From Promethearchaeota archaeon (GTDB lineage: Archaea; Asgardarchaeota; Lokiarchaeia; Sigyniarchaeales; SOKP01), in contig JALGVJ010000008.1 in the NCBI GenBank assembly GCA_029838195.1, positions 1 to 64,000 of the forward strand: a DNA stretch of 64,000 bases, read 5' to 3'. This document shows positions 17,474 to 26,323 of this stretch, one piece after another (position 1 is the first letter of the stretch; every line of letters begins with the position of its first letter). The translations under genes were made by a program, and so were the position numbers. The notes under the pieces are model-generated. The model was given only the letters and a program-made list of their open reading frames with translations. It ran no database searches and was not told the DNA's origin.

Positions 17474-18661
17474 ATGCTAACGAATGCTGACGAATTCATG
17501 GGATATGAACGACCAAAAAAAAAGGTCGGAATTCGCAATAGGATAGCTATAATCGCTAGCGTTTCGTGCGTAAACCACACGGTTAAAAAAATCGCCCGAG
17601 GTATAGAAAATTCCGTATCAATTACGCATCCGTTAGGTTGCGGGCAATTTGGAGTAGATCTCCTAAATGTTCAACGCACATTAATAGGATTAGGCACGAA
17701 TCCTAATGTATATGGTGTAATTGTTGTAGGATTAGGTTGTGAAAATTTAACTTCTGAATATCTCGCCCGACACATTAAAAGGAGCAAAAAACCAGTAGAA
17801 TATTTTGATTTGCAGGAAATAAAAGGAGGAGAACCTGTAGCCGTTGAAAAAGGAATAAAGATTGGACGAAAAATGCTCTCAGAAGCAAAAGAAATGAAAC
17901 GCGAGCCCTTTGACTTTTCCTATTTAACCTTGGGATTAGAATGTGGAGGTTCCGATTCGATTTCTGGAATAACGAGTAATCCGGTCGTGGGTAAAATCAC
18001 GGATAAAATTATCGCTTTGGGAGGAACTGCGATTTTACCCGAATTTACAGAATGGATTGGAACAGAACATTTACTAATGAAAAGAGCAAAAAATAAAAAT
18101 GTGGCAAAACAAATTGAAGTCCCGATAAAAAAGCTCTTAAAAAACACCATGAAAATGGGGATTGATTTCAGGGGAACACAACCTTCTCCGGGAAATATAG
18201 AAGGAGGCTTAACCACCATAGAAGAGAAATCTTTAGGCACCACTATAAAATCCGGAACGGTGCCTATAGAAGGCGTGATTAATTATTCGCAAGCACCAAA
18301 AAGAAAAGGGCTTTGGCTGATGATTGAACCCGGTAATGATATCGAATCGATGACGGGACTCGCAGCGGCGGGGGCTCAAATAATTACCATGACAACTGGT
18401 AGGGGAAGTCCAACAGGAAATCCCATCGCTCCCGTGATAAAGTTGTGTGGGAGCCCTCGTGCGTGTGAATGGTTAAAATGTCATATTGATGTAGATGCCA
18501 GTACAATCATTACTAAACAAGCCTCCATTGAAGATATTGCACGAGTGCTATGGCAAGAAATTATTATGACGTGTAATGGAAAATTAACGAAAGCGGAACA
18601 ATTAAGCCATAATAATATTGCTATTTGGCGACATTTAGCATTTCCCTTCCCATTAACATGA
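17474..18661 (+). CDS. UxaA/GarD-family sugar-acid dehydratase, large domain
   Basis: This 395-residue protein matches the catalytic C-terminal domain of altronate/galactarate dehydratases. It opens with FMGYERPKKKVGIRNRI and has GCGQFGVDLLN, GVIVVGLGCEN, LGLECGGSDSISGITSNP and CGSP. The N-terminal SAF domain found in E. coli UxaA is absent, and no separate small SAF gene lies next to it, so it may be encoded elsewhere. The reaction would be removal of water from a sugar acid to a 2-keto-3-deoxy acid, which suits the DapA-family aldolase 40 nt downstream. The divergent larA could supply the right epimer. The ATG appears leaderless. Confidence 0.85.
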   Translation: MLTNADEFMGYERPKKKVGIRNRIAIIASVSCVNHTVKKIARGIENSVSITHPLGCGQFGVDLLNVQRTLIGLGTNPNVYGVIVVGLGCENLTSEYLARHIKRSKKPVEYFDLQEIKGGEPVAVEKGIKIGRKMLSEAKEMKREPFDFSYLTLGLECGGSDSISGITSNPVVGKITDKIIALGGTAILPEFTEWIGTEHLLMKRAKNKNVAKQIEVPIKKLLKNTMKMGIDFRGTQPSPGNIEGGLTTIEEKSLGTTIKSGTVPIEGVINYSQAPKRKGLWLMIEPGNDIESMTGLAAAGAQIITMTTGRGSPTGNPIAPVIKLCGSPRACEWLKCHIDVDASTIITKQASIEDIARVLWQEIIMTCNGKLTKAEQLSHNNIAIWRHLAFPFPLT

Positions 18662-18701
18662 TATTTTATTTTAATATTAAAAAACTCGAACGTGAAAAAT
18701 C

Positions 18702-19640
18702 GTGCTTGATAAGATCAAAGGTATCATACCTCCAATTATTACACCTCTTAAAAATGATGAAAATATTGATGAAAAAGGATTACAAGTAATTGTCGATTTT
18801 TTGATTGATCATGGCGTTGCAGGGATTTTTGCTCTCGGAACTGCCGGTGAATTTCCTTATATCCCTTTAAAAAAACGCATTCAAGTGATAAAAATAATTA
18901 AAGATCAACTTAAATCAACGTGTTTCTTGCTCATGGGAATTTCCGATTTATCGCTGAAAAACATTTTATTGCTATTAAATGAAGGTTTAGACCTTGACGT
19001 TGATGGATTTGTTATTACGTTTCCTCAATACTTCAGTTTAAGTTCGGATGAAATTCGGCTAATATTAAAAAAGATTCATGAAAATGCTAGAGGCAAACCC
19101 ATTTTGGCCTATGATGTTAGTAGCGTAGTTCCAACTACAGCTCATTTGCCACCAAGATTAATAATTGAGCTTGCTAAAGAAAGAATAATTCAAGGATTAA
19201 AATATACGGGAGCCGACTGGGAACATCATGTGAAAATAATTTTGGAAGGTATAGAAGATCGAAATACCTTTAAATTTCTTGCGGGAACCGAACGTATTGC
19301 TCATGCCTTTTATGAACATGAAATTCCTCTTGATGGAGGTATTTTTTCTGCCTCAAATTTATTTCCTCGGCTCTATCATGACTTTTTTGAAGCATTAAAA
19401 ACTAAAAATGAAGTTGGCTTATCGAGGACGCTTCCTCTTATTTCCTCAACCGGGGGAATATTTGGAACGGTGCCAAGTTCTGCGGGACCGAATTTAATTA
19501 AACAAATATTAATTAAATTGGGTGCGCCAATAACTGATAACGTACATTCCCCCTTACCACGTATAAAATCGCGTGTATTTAAAAAAATCGATAAGCTTCT
19601 TGCGCAAATCGATTCTGAAGGATATTTAGATAGATTCTAA
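18702..19640 (+). CDS. DapA/NanA-superfamily aldolase (2-keto-3-deoxy sugar acid aldolase-like)
   Basis: This 312-residue class I aldolase has GTAGE (46-50) for carboxylate binding, the catalytic Tyr137 in AYDVSS and the Schiff-base Lys167 in GLKYTGADW. Length and layout match the DHDPS/NAL/KDG aldolase superfamily. Start GTG 18702. It follows the UxaA-type dehydratase by about 40 nt on the same strand, so cleavage of a 2-keto-3-deoxy acid to pyruvate plus an aldehyde is the most likely role. Dihydrodipicolinate synthase is less likely, because the usual YNVP context is changed and the neighbours are catabolic. Confidence 0.82.
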   Translation: MLDKIKGIIPPIITPLKNDENIDEKGLQVIVDFLIDHGVAGIFALGTAGEFPYIPLKKRIQVIKIIKDQLKSTCFLLMGISDLSLKNILLLLNEGLDLDVDGFVITFPQYFSLSSDEIRLILKKIHENARGKPILAYDVSSVVPTTAHLPPRLIIELAKERIIQGLKYTGADWEHHVKIILEGIEDRNTFKFLAGTERIAHAFYEHEIPLDGGIFSASNLFPRLYHDFFEALKTKNEVGLSRTLPLISSTGGIFGTVPSSAGPNLIKQILIKLGAPITDNVHSPLPRIKSRVFKKIDKLLAQIDSEGYLDRF

Positions 19641-20032
19641 ATGTTTTAATAATTTTTTTCTTATTTTTCTAAAAATTGAGGAAAAGCTTTAAGAATTCTT
19701 GGCTTATATTCCTTTAAAAATGAAATCAAAATAAAAAATGTATCCTTATTTCGCATGAGGTCTCGTGCTCTTGTTAAAAAAGGGATTAATCTAACACCTT
19801 TACCTAAATCATGATCGCCTCTATTTCGCAATTAAATCATCATGTCGGGCGTCTTTCCTTTTCCATTATTCACCATGGAACCTAATTATTTAATTAAATA
19901 CTTGTTTTAGAAATTAGTACCGGGCATTAAAGATTTAAATAGGATTCTAAATGAGTTTTAAATGTACTACTAAAAATTTATATATAAAAATTAAGGAAAA
20001 GAATAACTCCATTTAAAAAAGTGAATAATTAT
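19641..20032. other. Intergenic region with ECF promoter
   Basis: This stretch of about 390 nt has no supported gene. The last 60 nt hold the TATA-like box for the ECF operon. The rest is AT-rich with a short AAGAATTCTT palindrome, and I see nothing else. Confidence 0.4.
19977..19986 (+). promoter_or_regulatory. TATA box for ECF transporter operon
   Basis: TTTATATATA with flanking purines lies about 47-56 nt upstream of the ATG at 20033, giving a leader of about 20-25 nt. It is the clearest archaeal promoter-like sequence in this part of the window. Confidence 0.5.
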
Positions 20033-20791
20033 ATGAATGAATCCCCCAAAATGGAAGAAGTAAAACCGGGTGTTACATGGAGGCATCTCGTTGTTACAGC
20101 TTTAGCTACAGGTGTGGCAACAATTTTAGCCATCTACGCTGTAATCGCAGCTCCGGTAGCTCCTTTCCCTGGTGTTAGCGGTCTATATTTAGCCGCTGCA
20201 GTATATGTTCCTTTAAGTTTATGGCTCGGAATGTGGGGTGTATTAGCTGGCTATATTTCCTGCGTGATTTTGGGATTTGTATCTGGATTTGGTATTTGGT
20301 CCTTTTATTGGGCATTGGCAGATCTTTTCGAGGGATTAGTGCCTCTTTTAGCCTTTAGAATAGCTAAAGCCGATGTTGATATAGGTAAGGATTTAAAACG
20401 CCCCAAAGAATTATATTTATTGTTAGCAGTGTTAATAATTAATATCATCATCTCTGCTATAGCGACCGCATTAACTTTAACTATTATCTGGATCATTACT
20501 TTGATTATTGCGATAGCTCTTCTAATTGCGATGTATGCTATTAATCCTTCTAAATCGTGGCTTCTCTACGTAGTTTTTGGCGTGTTTGGAGCGGCCTTTA
20601 TTTCGGCTGTATTTGGAATTTCTGGTATTATCTTAGCAGGTTTTGCTCCCGCCGAAAGCTTTTGGATTGGCTTTATAGGATGGTTTGCGGGCGATTTAAT
20701 TGTTCTCTCGGCAATTGCGACACCCATGATGGTCGCTCTCACGGGACGTCTAAAGGAAACTTCGATTTTTGTAGATAATTGGTTTTCATGA
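20033..20791 (+). CDS. ECF transporter S component
   Basis: This protein of about 252 residues has some seven membrane helices and precedes ECF T and A genes, which identifies it as the substrate-binding S subunit. It has a hydrophilic loop (KADVDIGKDLKRPKEL) in the middle. I chose ATG 20033 because the in-frame GTG at 20021 sits in a GTGA motif that is better placed as the ribosome-binding site. The substrate is not evident. The sequence does not show a vitamin-specific motif I recognise, and the upstream sugar-acid genes offer only a weak hint. Confidence 0.75.
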   Translation: MNESPKMEEVKPGVTWRHLVVTALATGVATILAIYAVIAAPVAPFPGVSGLYLAAAVYVPLSLWLGMWGVLAGYISCVILGFVSGFGIWSFYWALADLFEGLVPLLAFRIAKADVDIGKDLKRPKELYLLLAVLIINIIISAIATALTLTIIWIITLIIAIALLIAMYAINPSKSWLLYVVFGVFGAAFISAVFGISGIILAGFAPAESFWIGFIGWFAGDLIVLSAIATPMMVALTGRLKETSIFVDNWFS

Positions 20792-20800
20792 TAAATAAAG

Positions 20801-21673
20801 GTGAGAAGAGTTTCAACTCTTTCTAAAACTTTTTTTTCTTATATTCCATCTTCCAACGTGATGGCCAAAACCCATCCCCTGGTAAAGATGGCCATCGTAT
20901 GTATTTTAAGCATTAGTGGTTTTATTTTAATCAGTTATATTGATTTACTTGCACTTTTATTCTTCAATATTCTTCTTATTCTCATTTTGAAGATACCCGT
21001 TTTTTCTAAGCAATTTAGGAAAGTCATCATTGCTTTTTTCTTCATGAATGTTTCCATTTTCATTGCATGGTCCTTTTTTTCGGAGCGTCCCGGTAACATC
21101 ATTTTTTATGAAAACACCATCGTTCTAATTGAAAATAAATGGATTTGGCACGTGTTAATTACCGACGTGACCTTAATAACAGCAGGAACCATTTCTATTC
21201 GAGCTATCATAATGTTCCTCTTAATGTTATTTTTTTTCACCAGCATTTCTGATAGGGATTTGATTTATGGATTGCGTTCGATAAAAGTGCCCTTTGCTCT
21301 CTGTTTATTGATTAATTTGACGTTTCGAGGATTAACCATGTTTCAGCAAGAATATTCTACGGTTAAAGAAGCCATGATGACCCGTGGAGTAGAATTTAAG
21401 CGCATTTCGATCCCTAAGCGTGTGAATAATTTTATAAATATTTTCATGACGTTAATCGTATTAATGTTTAAAAAGACGGAAGACATGGCAAATTCCATTG
21501 AAGCAAGGGGCATTCCTTTTCGATCAAAAAAGCGAACAATTTACCAATATTTTCCCATGAGAAAAACGGATTATTTTATTTTATTTCTTCTGCTCCTTTT
21601 TCTTGTCGTTTCAATAATAGCACGATTCATGAATGAAAGCTTAATTTTATTATTACTGAATATTTTCCCGTGA
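20801..21673 (+). CDS. ecfT: ECF transporter T component
   Basis: This 290-residue membrane protein has the EcfT opening (FFSYIPSSNVMAKTHPLVKM), about five or six helices and the coupling helices with the Ala-Arg-Gly type motifs MMTRGVEF and IEARGIPF near residues 195 and 235. Start GTG 20801, chosen because the family begins before the internal ATG at about 20861. It lies nine bases after the S gene and four bases before the ATPase gene, so all three form one operon. It couples the S subunit to ATP hydrolysis. Confidence 0.88.
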   Translation: MRRVSTLSKTFFSYIPSSNVMAKTHPLVKMAIVCILSISGFILISYIDLLALLFFNILLILILKIPVFSKQFRKVIIAFFFMNVSIFIAWSFFSERPGNIIFYENTIVLIENKWIWHVLITDVTLITAGTISIRAIIMFLLMLFFFTSISDRDLIYGLRSIKVPFALCLLINLTFRGLTMFQQEYSTVKEAMMTRGVEFKRISIPKRVNNFINIFMTLIVLMFKKTEDMANSIEARGIPFRSKKRTIYQYFPMRKTDYFILFLLLLFLVVSIIARFMNESLILLLLNIFP

Positions 21674-21677
21674 TTCA

Positions 21678-23213
21678 ATGAAGCCCATTATAATGTTTAA
21701 AGATTTTAATTGGAAATACCGTGCTTCTCAAGACTTGGTGTTGAAAAATATCAATTTAACCATTCATGAAGGAGAATTCGTGGGAATTATGGGACCCACG
21801 GGGGCTGGCAAGTCTACATTATGCCATTGCATGAATGGCTTAATACCCTTGAGGACAAGAGGATGGATTAAAGGGACTGTAGAAATATTCGGCCAAAATA
21901 CCAGAAACGCTAAAATGACTGAATTAGGGCAAAAAATAGGTTTGATCTTTCAAGACCCCGAAACCCAATTCATCATGATGACCGTCGAAGACGAAATTGC
22001 TTTAGGATTAGAAACCCTTGGACTCTCTCGTTCTGAGATTAAGGAGCGTATTAAATGGGCGTTAAAACTCGTGGGCTTAGAAGGTCATGAACAAAAATCT
22101 CCCGATGAATTATCTGGAGGGCAAAAGCAGCGCGTTGCAATCGCTTCCATCATGGCAATGCGTCCAAGAATCTTAATTTTTGATGAGCCTACCAGTGACC
22201 TGGATCCAAATTCCAAATTCCAAATTTTTCAATTATTAGAAATAATTAGGAAAAAATTTGGCTTGACCATCATCTTAGTGAGTCATGAAACCAAAAAAAT
22301 ACTTCAGTTTTGCGATCGAATCCTCCTTCTCAAGGATGGAAAAATCGAGTTTGATGGAAAACCTTCAAATTTTCTTCAAAATGTCGAACTACTCGAATCA
22401 GCTGGAATTTGCCTGCCCTTTGAACTCCCGGACATTTTATCTGCAGTTTCTAAAAAGCAAATGAAAGCAATACCTCCACGGTTCGATAAAAAGCCCATCA
22501 TTGAGGTTAAAAACTTAAGTTTTACTTACCCAAACATGACAAAAGCATTAAAAGATGTAAGCTTGACCATATACCAAGGGGATTTTATAGCTATAATCGG
22601 AAAAAATGGATCTGGAAAGACAACGCTGATAAAACACTTTAATGGGCTTTTGAAACCGCAAAAAGGAAGCGTGTTCTTAAAAGGAAAGTCCATTACGAAA
22701 TATTCTATTCCCGAGATAGCTAGAACCATTGGTTTTTGTTATCAAAACCCCGATCATCAACTTTTTAAAAATACCATCAAGGAAGAGATTGAATTTAGCT
22801 TGAGAAACATGAAATTCTCCAATGATATAATTGAAAAACGTTATAATGACATTGTAAATTTATTAGATCTCAAAAAATTTGAAAAAATCTATGCTTCAAC
22901 ATTATATCTTTCAAAAGGAATTCGACAACGTTTAGCTTTAGCATCAGTATTAGTATTGGAACCCGAAATTCTTCTCATTGATGAACCGGCCACAGGACAA
23001 GACTTTTACTTGATAAAAAGTTTCATGAATATTCTTGAAAATCTAAATAAGCAAAATAGAACAATCATCATTGTTACTCATAATCCTTATATAATTTCAT
23101 ATTATTCTAAAGAAGTTGTCATCCTTAAAGATGGGAAGATTCGTGCTAAAATGCCTACCTTGGATTTTCTCAAAAATTCAGAAATGCAAAAACATGCTTG
23201 TTTTACCCCTTAA
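21678..23213 (+). CDS. ECF transporter ATPase, two fused domains (EcfA-EcfA')
   Basis: This 511-residue protein is a tandem fusion of two ABC ATPase domains. Domain 1 has Walker A GPTGAGKS, signature LSGGQKQR and Walker B ILIFDEPTSDLD. Domain 2 starts near residue 270 with Walker A GKNGSGKT, a degenerate signature LSKGIRQR and Walker B ILLIDEPATGQD. In group II ECF systems these are often two genes; here one polypeptide supplies both. It completes the S-T-A module. The altered second signature suggests asymmetric ATP sites. Confidence 0.9.
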   Translation: MKPIIMFKDFNWKYRASQDLVLKNINLTIHEGEFVGIMGPTGAGKSTLCHCMNGLIPLRTRGWIKGTVEIFGQNTRNAKMTELGQKIGLIFQDPETQFIMMTVEDEIALGLETLGLSRSEIKERIKWALKLVGLEGHEQKSPDELSGGQKQRVAIASIMAMRPRILIFDEPTSDLDPNSKFQIFQLLEIIRKKFGLTIILVSHETKKILQFCDRILLLKDGKIEFDGKPSNFLQNVELLESAGICLPFELPDILSAVSKKQMKAIPPRFDKKPIIEVKNLSFTYPNMTKALKDVSLTIYQGDFIAIIGKNGSGKTTLIKHFNGLLKPQKGSVFLKGKSITKYSIPEIARTIGFCYQNPDHQLFKNTIKEEIEFSLRNMKFSNDIIEKRYNDIVNLLDLKKFEKIYASTLYLSKGIRQRLALASVLVLEPEILLIDEPATGQDFYLIKSFMNILENLNKQNRTIIIVTHNPYIISYYSKEVVILKDGKIRAKMPTLDFLKNSEMQKHACFTP

Positions 23214-23277
23214 TACTACTAAGGAAATCATTCCCTAATGAATTATTCATTTGGAATAAAAAAAAAAAAATATAAAA

Positions 23278-24669
23278 TTATTCCTCTATTTTTAAAATTT
23301 TGAGTTGATTAATACGAATTTTCTCGGGAGTTAAATCATAAAATCGATAAAATATTAATAACCCAATAATCATAGCAACCATCGGAACAACTGCTAAATG
23401 CACGTGAATGCCCCATTCTGCTAAGGGCGTCTGCGTGGGCGAGCCTTCTACAAAACCCGTCATCACGTGTACGATGCTGAAACTTAATGCTTGTGCTACA
23501 ATTGCAAGCCTGGAAAAAAATTGCTGAAATCCATTATAAATTCCTTCTTTACGCTTGCCTGTTTTAACAACGGATTCATCTATGACATCCCCCAGAATTG
23601 GCATTTGCATGGCCCAAAACCCTCCTAGAGGGATGCCCCAAAGGACCATAACTATAATAAACTGAACGTACTCGTTAATGAAAATGAAAGGAGTTGTAAG
23701 CGCTGTCAATATCCCTCCCGTTATTAAAGCAACCTTGCGATTATCATTTAATTTATGTGCAAATTTGACCCAAGCTGGTGTAAAAATAAGTACTGAAATT
23801 AAAAATCCCGCCATTATAATGGTAACTGCACTTGCTTCCATTTTTAATATAAATCGTACGGCATAAGGAATGGACGCTGTCATGGATCTTATCATGACTT
23901 GATAACAGAACAGCAAGAATACGAAAACCACGAATGTCCTTTGTTTTAGCGCGATTCCTAATTCCTTGAAAAAAGATTCCCTTTTCAATTGCTCGTGAGT
24001 AGACAGATATTCTTCGACAAGTTGCTTATCTTCTCTACAGCCCGCTATTGCTAAGCTCACCCCTATAACCCCGATCATCGTGACAATCCACGCTTGCAAG
24101 AGATATGACTTGAGATCCCCAAATACAATGATCAATGGGGGTATTATCGCTCCAAAAGCAGAACCAAATACTCCTATGAAAATATTGAATCCCGTCGCAG
24201 TTCTGCGCTCTTCAACTGTGCGAAACTTGTCGGGAAAAAGCGCAGAGTAATTCACCCAGTAAATAGATGCGAACGTATCATATAAACAAATTGTAAAAAC
24301 TAACCATAGGAAAAGAGCGAACGGATTTTCCCGTGGATTCAAGGCTGGTGGTGTAAATATTAAGATATAAGAAAGAACATATCCAAAACCCCCTATCAAA
24401 ATCCATGGAAAGCGCCTTCCCCATTTTCTCGTGAAAAAAAATGGACGATCGCAGATATATCCGACGATTGGGTCATTTACTGCATTCCAAATGGCAAATA
24501 TTACGTAACCGATTCCCACAAGCCAAGAACTTAGTCCTATTTCAGCCTCATAATAAAAGAAGGTAAAAGCACTGAATGCCATGGCCATGAACTCATTTAC
24601 TAATGTTCCAAAGGCATAGGAAGCCATGTTTCCCTTAGAATGCGTGATGGTTAATTCATCATCGTTCAT
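23278..24669 (-). CDS. GPH-family sugar:cation symporter
   Basis: This 463-residue protein has twelve predicted helices. It carries family motifs AVNDPIVGYICDR, RKWGRRFPWI and LGDVIDESVVKTGKRKEGIYNG. The family imports glycosides, pentosides or hexuronides with Na+ or H+. A perfect 24-bp palindrome (24741-24764) lies about 70 nt upstream, suggesting local control. It converges with the ECF operon and diverges from the PdxA-family gene. The substrate is unknown. Confidence 0.88.
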   Translation of the reverse strand: MNDDELTITHSKGNMASYAFGTLVNEFMAMAFSAFTFFYYEAEIGLSSWLVGIGYVIFAIWNAVNDPIVGYICDRPFFFTRKWGRRFPWILIGGFGYVLSYILIFTPPALNPRENPFALFLWLVFTICLYDTFASIYWVNYSALFPDKFRTVEERRTATGFNIFIGVFGSAFGAIIPPLIIVFGDLKSYLLQAWIVTMIGVIGVSLAIAGCREDKQLVEEYLSTHEQLKRESFFKELGIALKQRTFVVFVFLLFCYQVMIRSMTASIPYAVRFILKMEASAVTIIMAGFLISVLIFTPAWVKFAHKLNDNRKVALITGGILTALTTPFIFINEYVQFIIVMVLWGIPLGGFWAMQMPILGDVIDESVVKTGKRKEGIYNGFQQFFSRLAIVAQALSFSIVHVMTGFVEGSPTQTPLAEWGIHVHLAVVPMVAMIIGLLIFYRFYDLTPEKIRINQLKILKIEE

Positions 24670-25155
24670 TTTTTTTTCTATTCCTAATTAATAATTTTAT
24701 TTTTAAATAACGTGCTTATTTTTACCATTAGTCATTATTCTTAAAAAAGATATATCTTTTTTAATATCAAATTAAAGAAAGAAATGCGTGTAAAATTTTG
24801 ATTTTTATCATGGAATTGAAGGTTAAGACCTTTTATAAAAGCGAGCATTCATTCCAATAACATGAAATTTTTCTTGGTAAAAAAAAAATATTTCTTTCCT
24901 CCACTCATTCCTTATTTAAATTTATTAAAAGCAGCATGAAGGTCTAATAGAGGAAGTTTTATATTATTGCTAATAAAAATGGGAAATGAAGTGAAGGAAA
25001 AAATCATTTTTAAAAAGAGTAAAGTGGAAAATCTTAAAAATCTAAGAGGTTTATTTCTTACCAATAATTACGGAATAAAGGATATATTTAAAAGGTTCCC
25101 GTGCCCTAATTAGATTGTTTAAAGAAAAATTAACCAAATTTAACCGGGATGGAAA
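24670..25155. other. Divergent intergenic region
   Basis: This 486-nt spacer holds the 24-bp palindrome and a possible 44-codon frame (24979-25113, starting MGNEVKEKIIFKK) with no recognisable domain and no clear ribosome-binding site. I do not count that frame as a gene. Confidence 0.35.
24741..24764. promoter_or_regulatory. 24-bp perfect palindrome, candidate operator
   Basis: This is a perfect palindrome centred on GATATATC with A/T-rich arms (TTAAAAAAGATA and its complement). It lies between the divergent GPH transporter and PdxA-family genes, closer to the transporter start. AT-rich sequence makes short palindromes common, but 24 bp without a mismatch is notable. Confidence 0.4.
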
Positions 25156-26178
25156 TTGAAGCCAATTTTAGGAATTCTATTGGGAGATGCAACAGGAATT
25201 GGACCCGAAATCATTGCTAAAATAAGTGCGGACGAGAAAATACATCATCATTGTCGACCACTTTTGATTGGAGATGCGCGTGTACTAAAAAGAGGAATGA
25301 AGCATGCAAGAGTTCATTTTCCTTTTTCAATTCTTAATGAGATTGATGATATTCACAAAATCGATTGGAAGGGGCCGATCCCCTTGTTAGATTTGAAGAA
25401 TTTAGATCCTTATAGTATTCGAATGGGAGAGCTCTCTGCTGAGTCAGGACATGCTACAGGAGAACAATTTGAGCGGGCTTTAGAGCTGTTTAATAAAGGA
25501 CTCATTCACGGTTTTAGTTTTGCGCCCTATAATAAGGCCGCATTAGAGCAAGGAGGACATGATATTTATAAGTTATTTGCCCGTAATTTGAAGATCCGGT
25601 GCCCTTTTGGAGAATTAAATGTATTGAATAATTTATGGGTGTCCAGAGTTACCAGCCATATTCCCTTGAAAGAGGTTTCTAATCGCTTGACCATTAAAAA
25701 TGTATTTGGAGCCATTCAATTATTGAATGAAACAATGATATTAGCGGGAAATGAAAAACCCCGTATTGCCGTAGCCTCGTTAAATCCGCATGCCGGTGAT
25801 GAAGAGTTGTTCGGAAAGGAAGAAACTGAATTCATTCAGCCTGCCGTTAAGTTAGCAAAAAAAGAGGGAATCAACGTAGAGGGGCCATTTCCCGCAGATA
25901 CCATCTTTTTGAATGCGTTTAAAGGCTTTTTTGATGGAGTAACTACGATGTATCATGATCAAGGACAAATTGCACTCAAGTTAATGAATTTTGAAGCCGC
26001 CGTGACGGTGATCGGCGGAGTTTCTTGCACCATTACAACACCCGCTCACGGAACAGCTTTTGATATCGCAGGAAAAGGCATTGCCAAACCCGATGCCATG
26101 CGGAAAGCCATTGAAATTGCTTCAGCTATAACACGTAGAAAAAAAGAACAAAGAAGATTTATTTCCAAATATTTTTAA
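25156..26178 (+). CDS. PdxA-family (4-phospho-hydroxyacid) dehydrogenase
   Basis: This 340-residue protein is full length for the 4-hydroxythreonine-4-phosphate dehydrogenase family. It has GDATGIGPEI near the N-terminus and the three metal-binding His regions TSHIPL, LNPHAGDEELFG and MYHDQGQIALK. Start TTG 25156 with GGATGG just upstream. No other pyridoxal-pathway genes are near and Archaea commonly make PLP by PdxS/T. Members of the PdxA2 branch oxidise sugar-acid phosphates such as D-threonate- or D-erythronate-4-phosphate. A catabolic role fits the surrounding sugar genes better (inference). Confidence 0.85.
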   Translation: MKPILGILLGDATGIGPEIIAKISADEKIHHHCRPLLIGDARVLKRGMKHARVHFPFSILNEIDDIHKIDWKGPIPLLDLKNLDPYSIRMGELSAESGHATGEQFERALELFNKGLIHGFSFAPYNKAALEQGGHDIYKLFARNLKIRCPFGELNVLNNLWVSRVTSHIPLKEVSNRLTIKNVFGAIQLLNETMILAGNEKPRIAVASLNPHAGDEELFGKEETEFIQPAVKLAKKEGINVEGPFPADTIFLNAFKGFFDGVTTMYHDQGQIALKLMNFEAAVTVIGGVSCTITTPAHGTAFDIAGKGIAKPDAMRKAIEIASAITRRKKEQRRFISKYF

Positions 26179-26323
26179 ACTGATTTAAAGTACCTTCATG
26201 ACCTCGTTGCTTCACTGGAATATAGTAGAAATGAATTTGCTGGAAAAATATTATTGTTAATCAAGGGGGACTGAAAAAATTCAATGAAAAATTTATATAA
26301 AAAAAATAAAAAACATCCCATTT

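Noticed and set aside
24979..25113. 44-codon frame starting MGNEVKEKIIFKK before the PdxA-family gene
   Set aside because: It has no clear ribosome-binding site and no recognisable domain. AT-rich DNA gives many such frames.
25156..26178. Calling the PdxA homologue a vitamin B6 enzyme
   Set aside because: No partner B6 genes nearby, and catabolic PdxA2-type relatives exist; left at family level.
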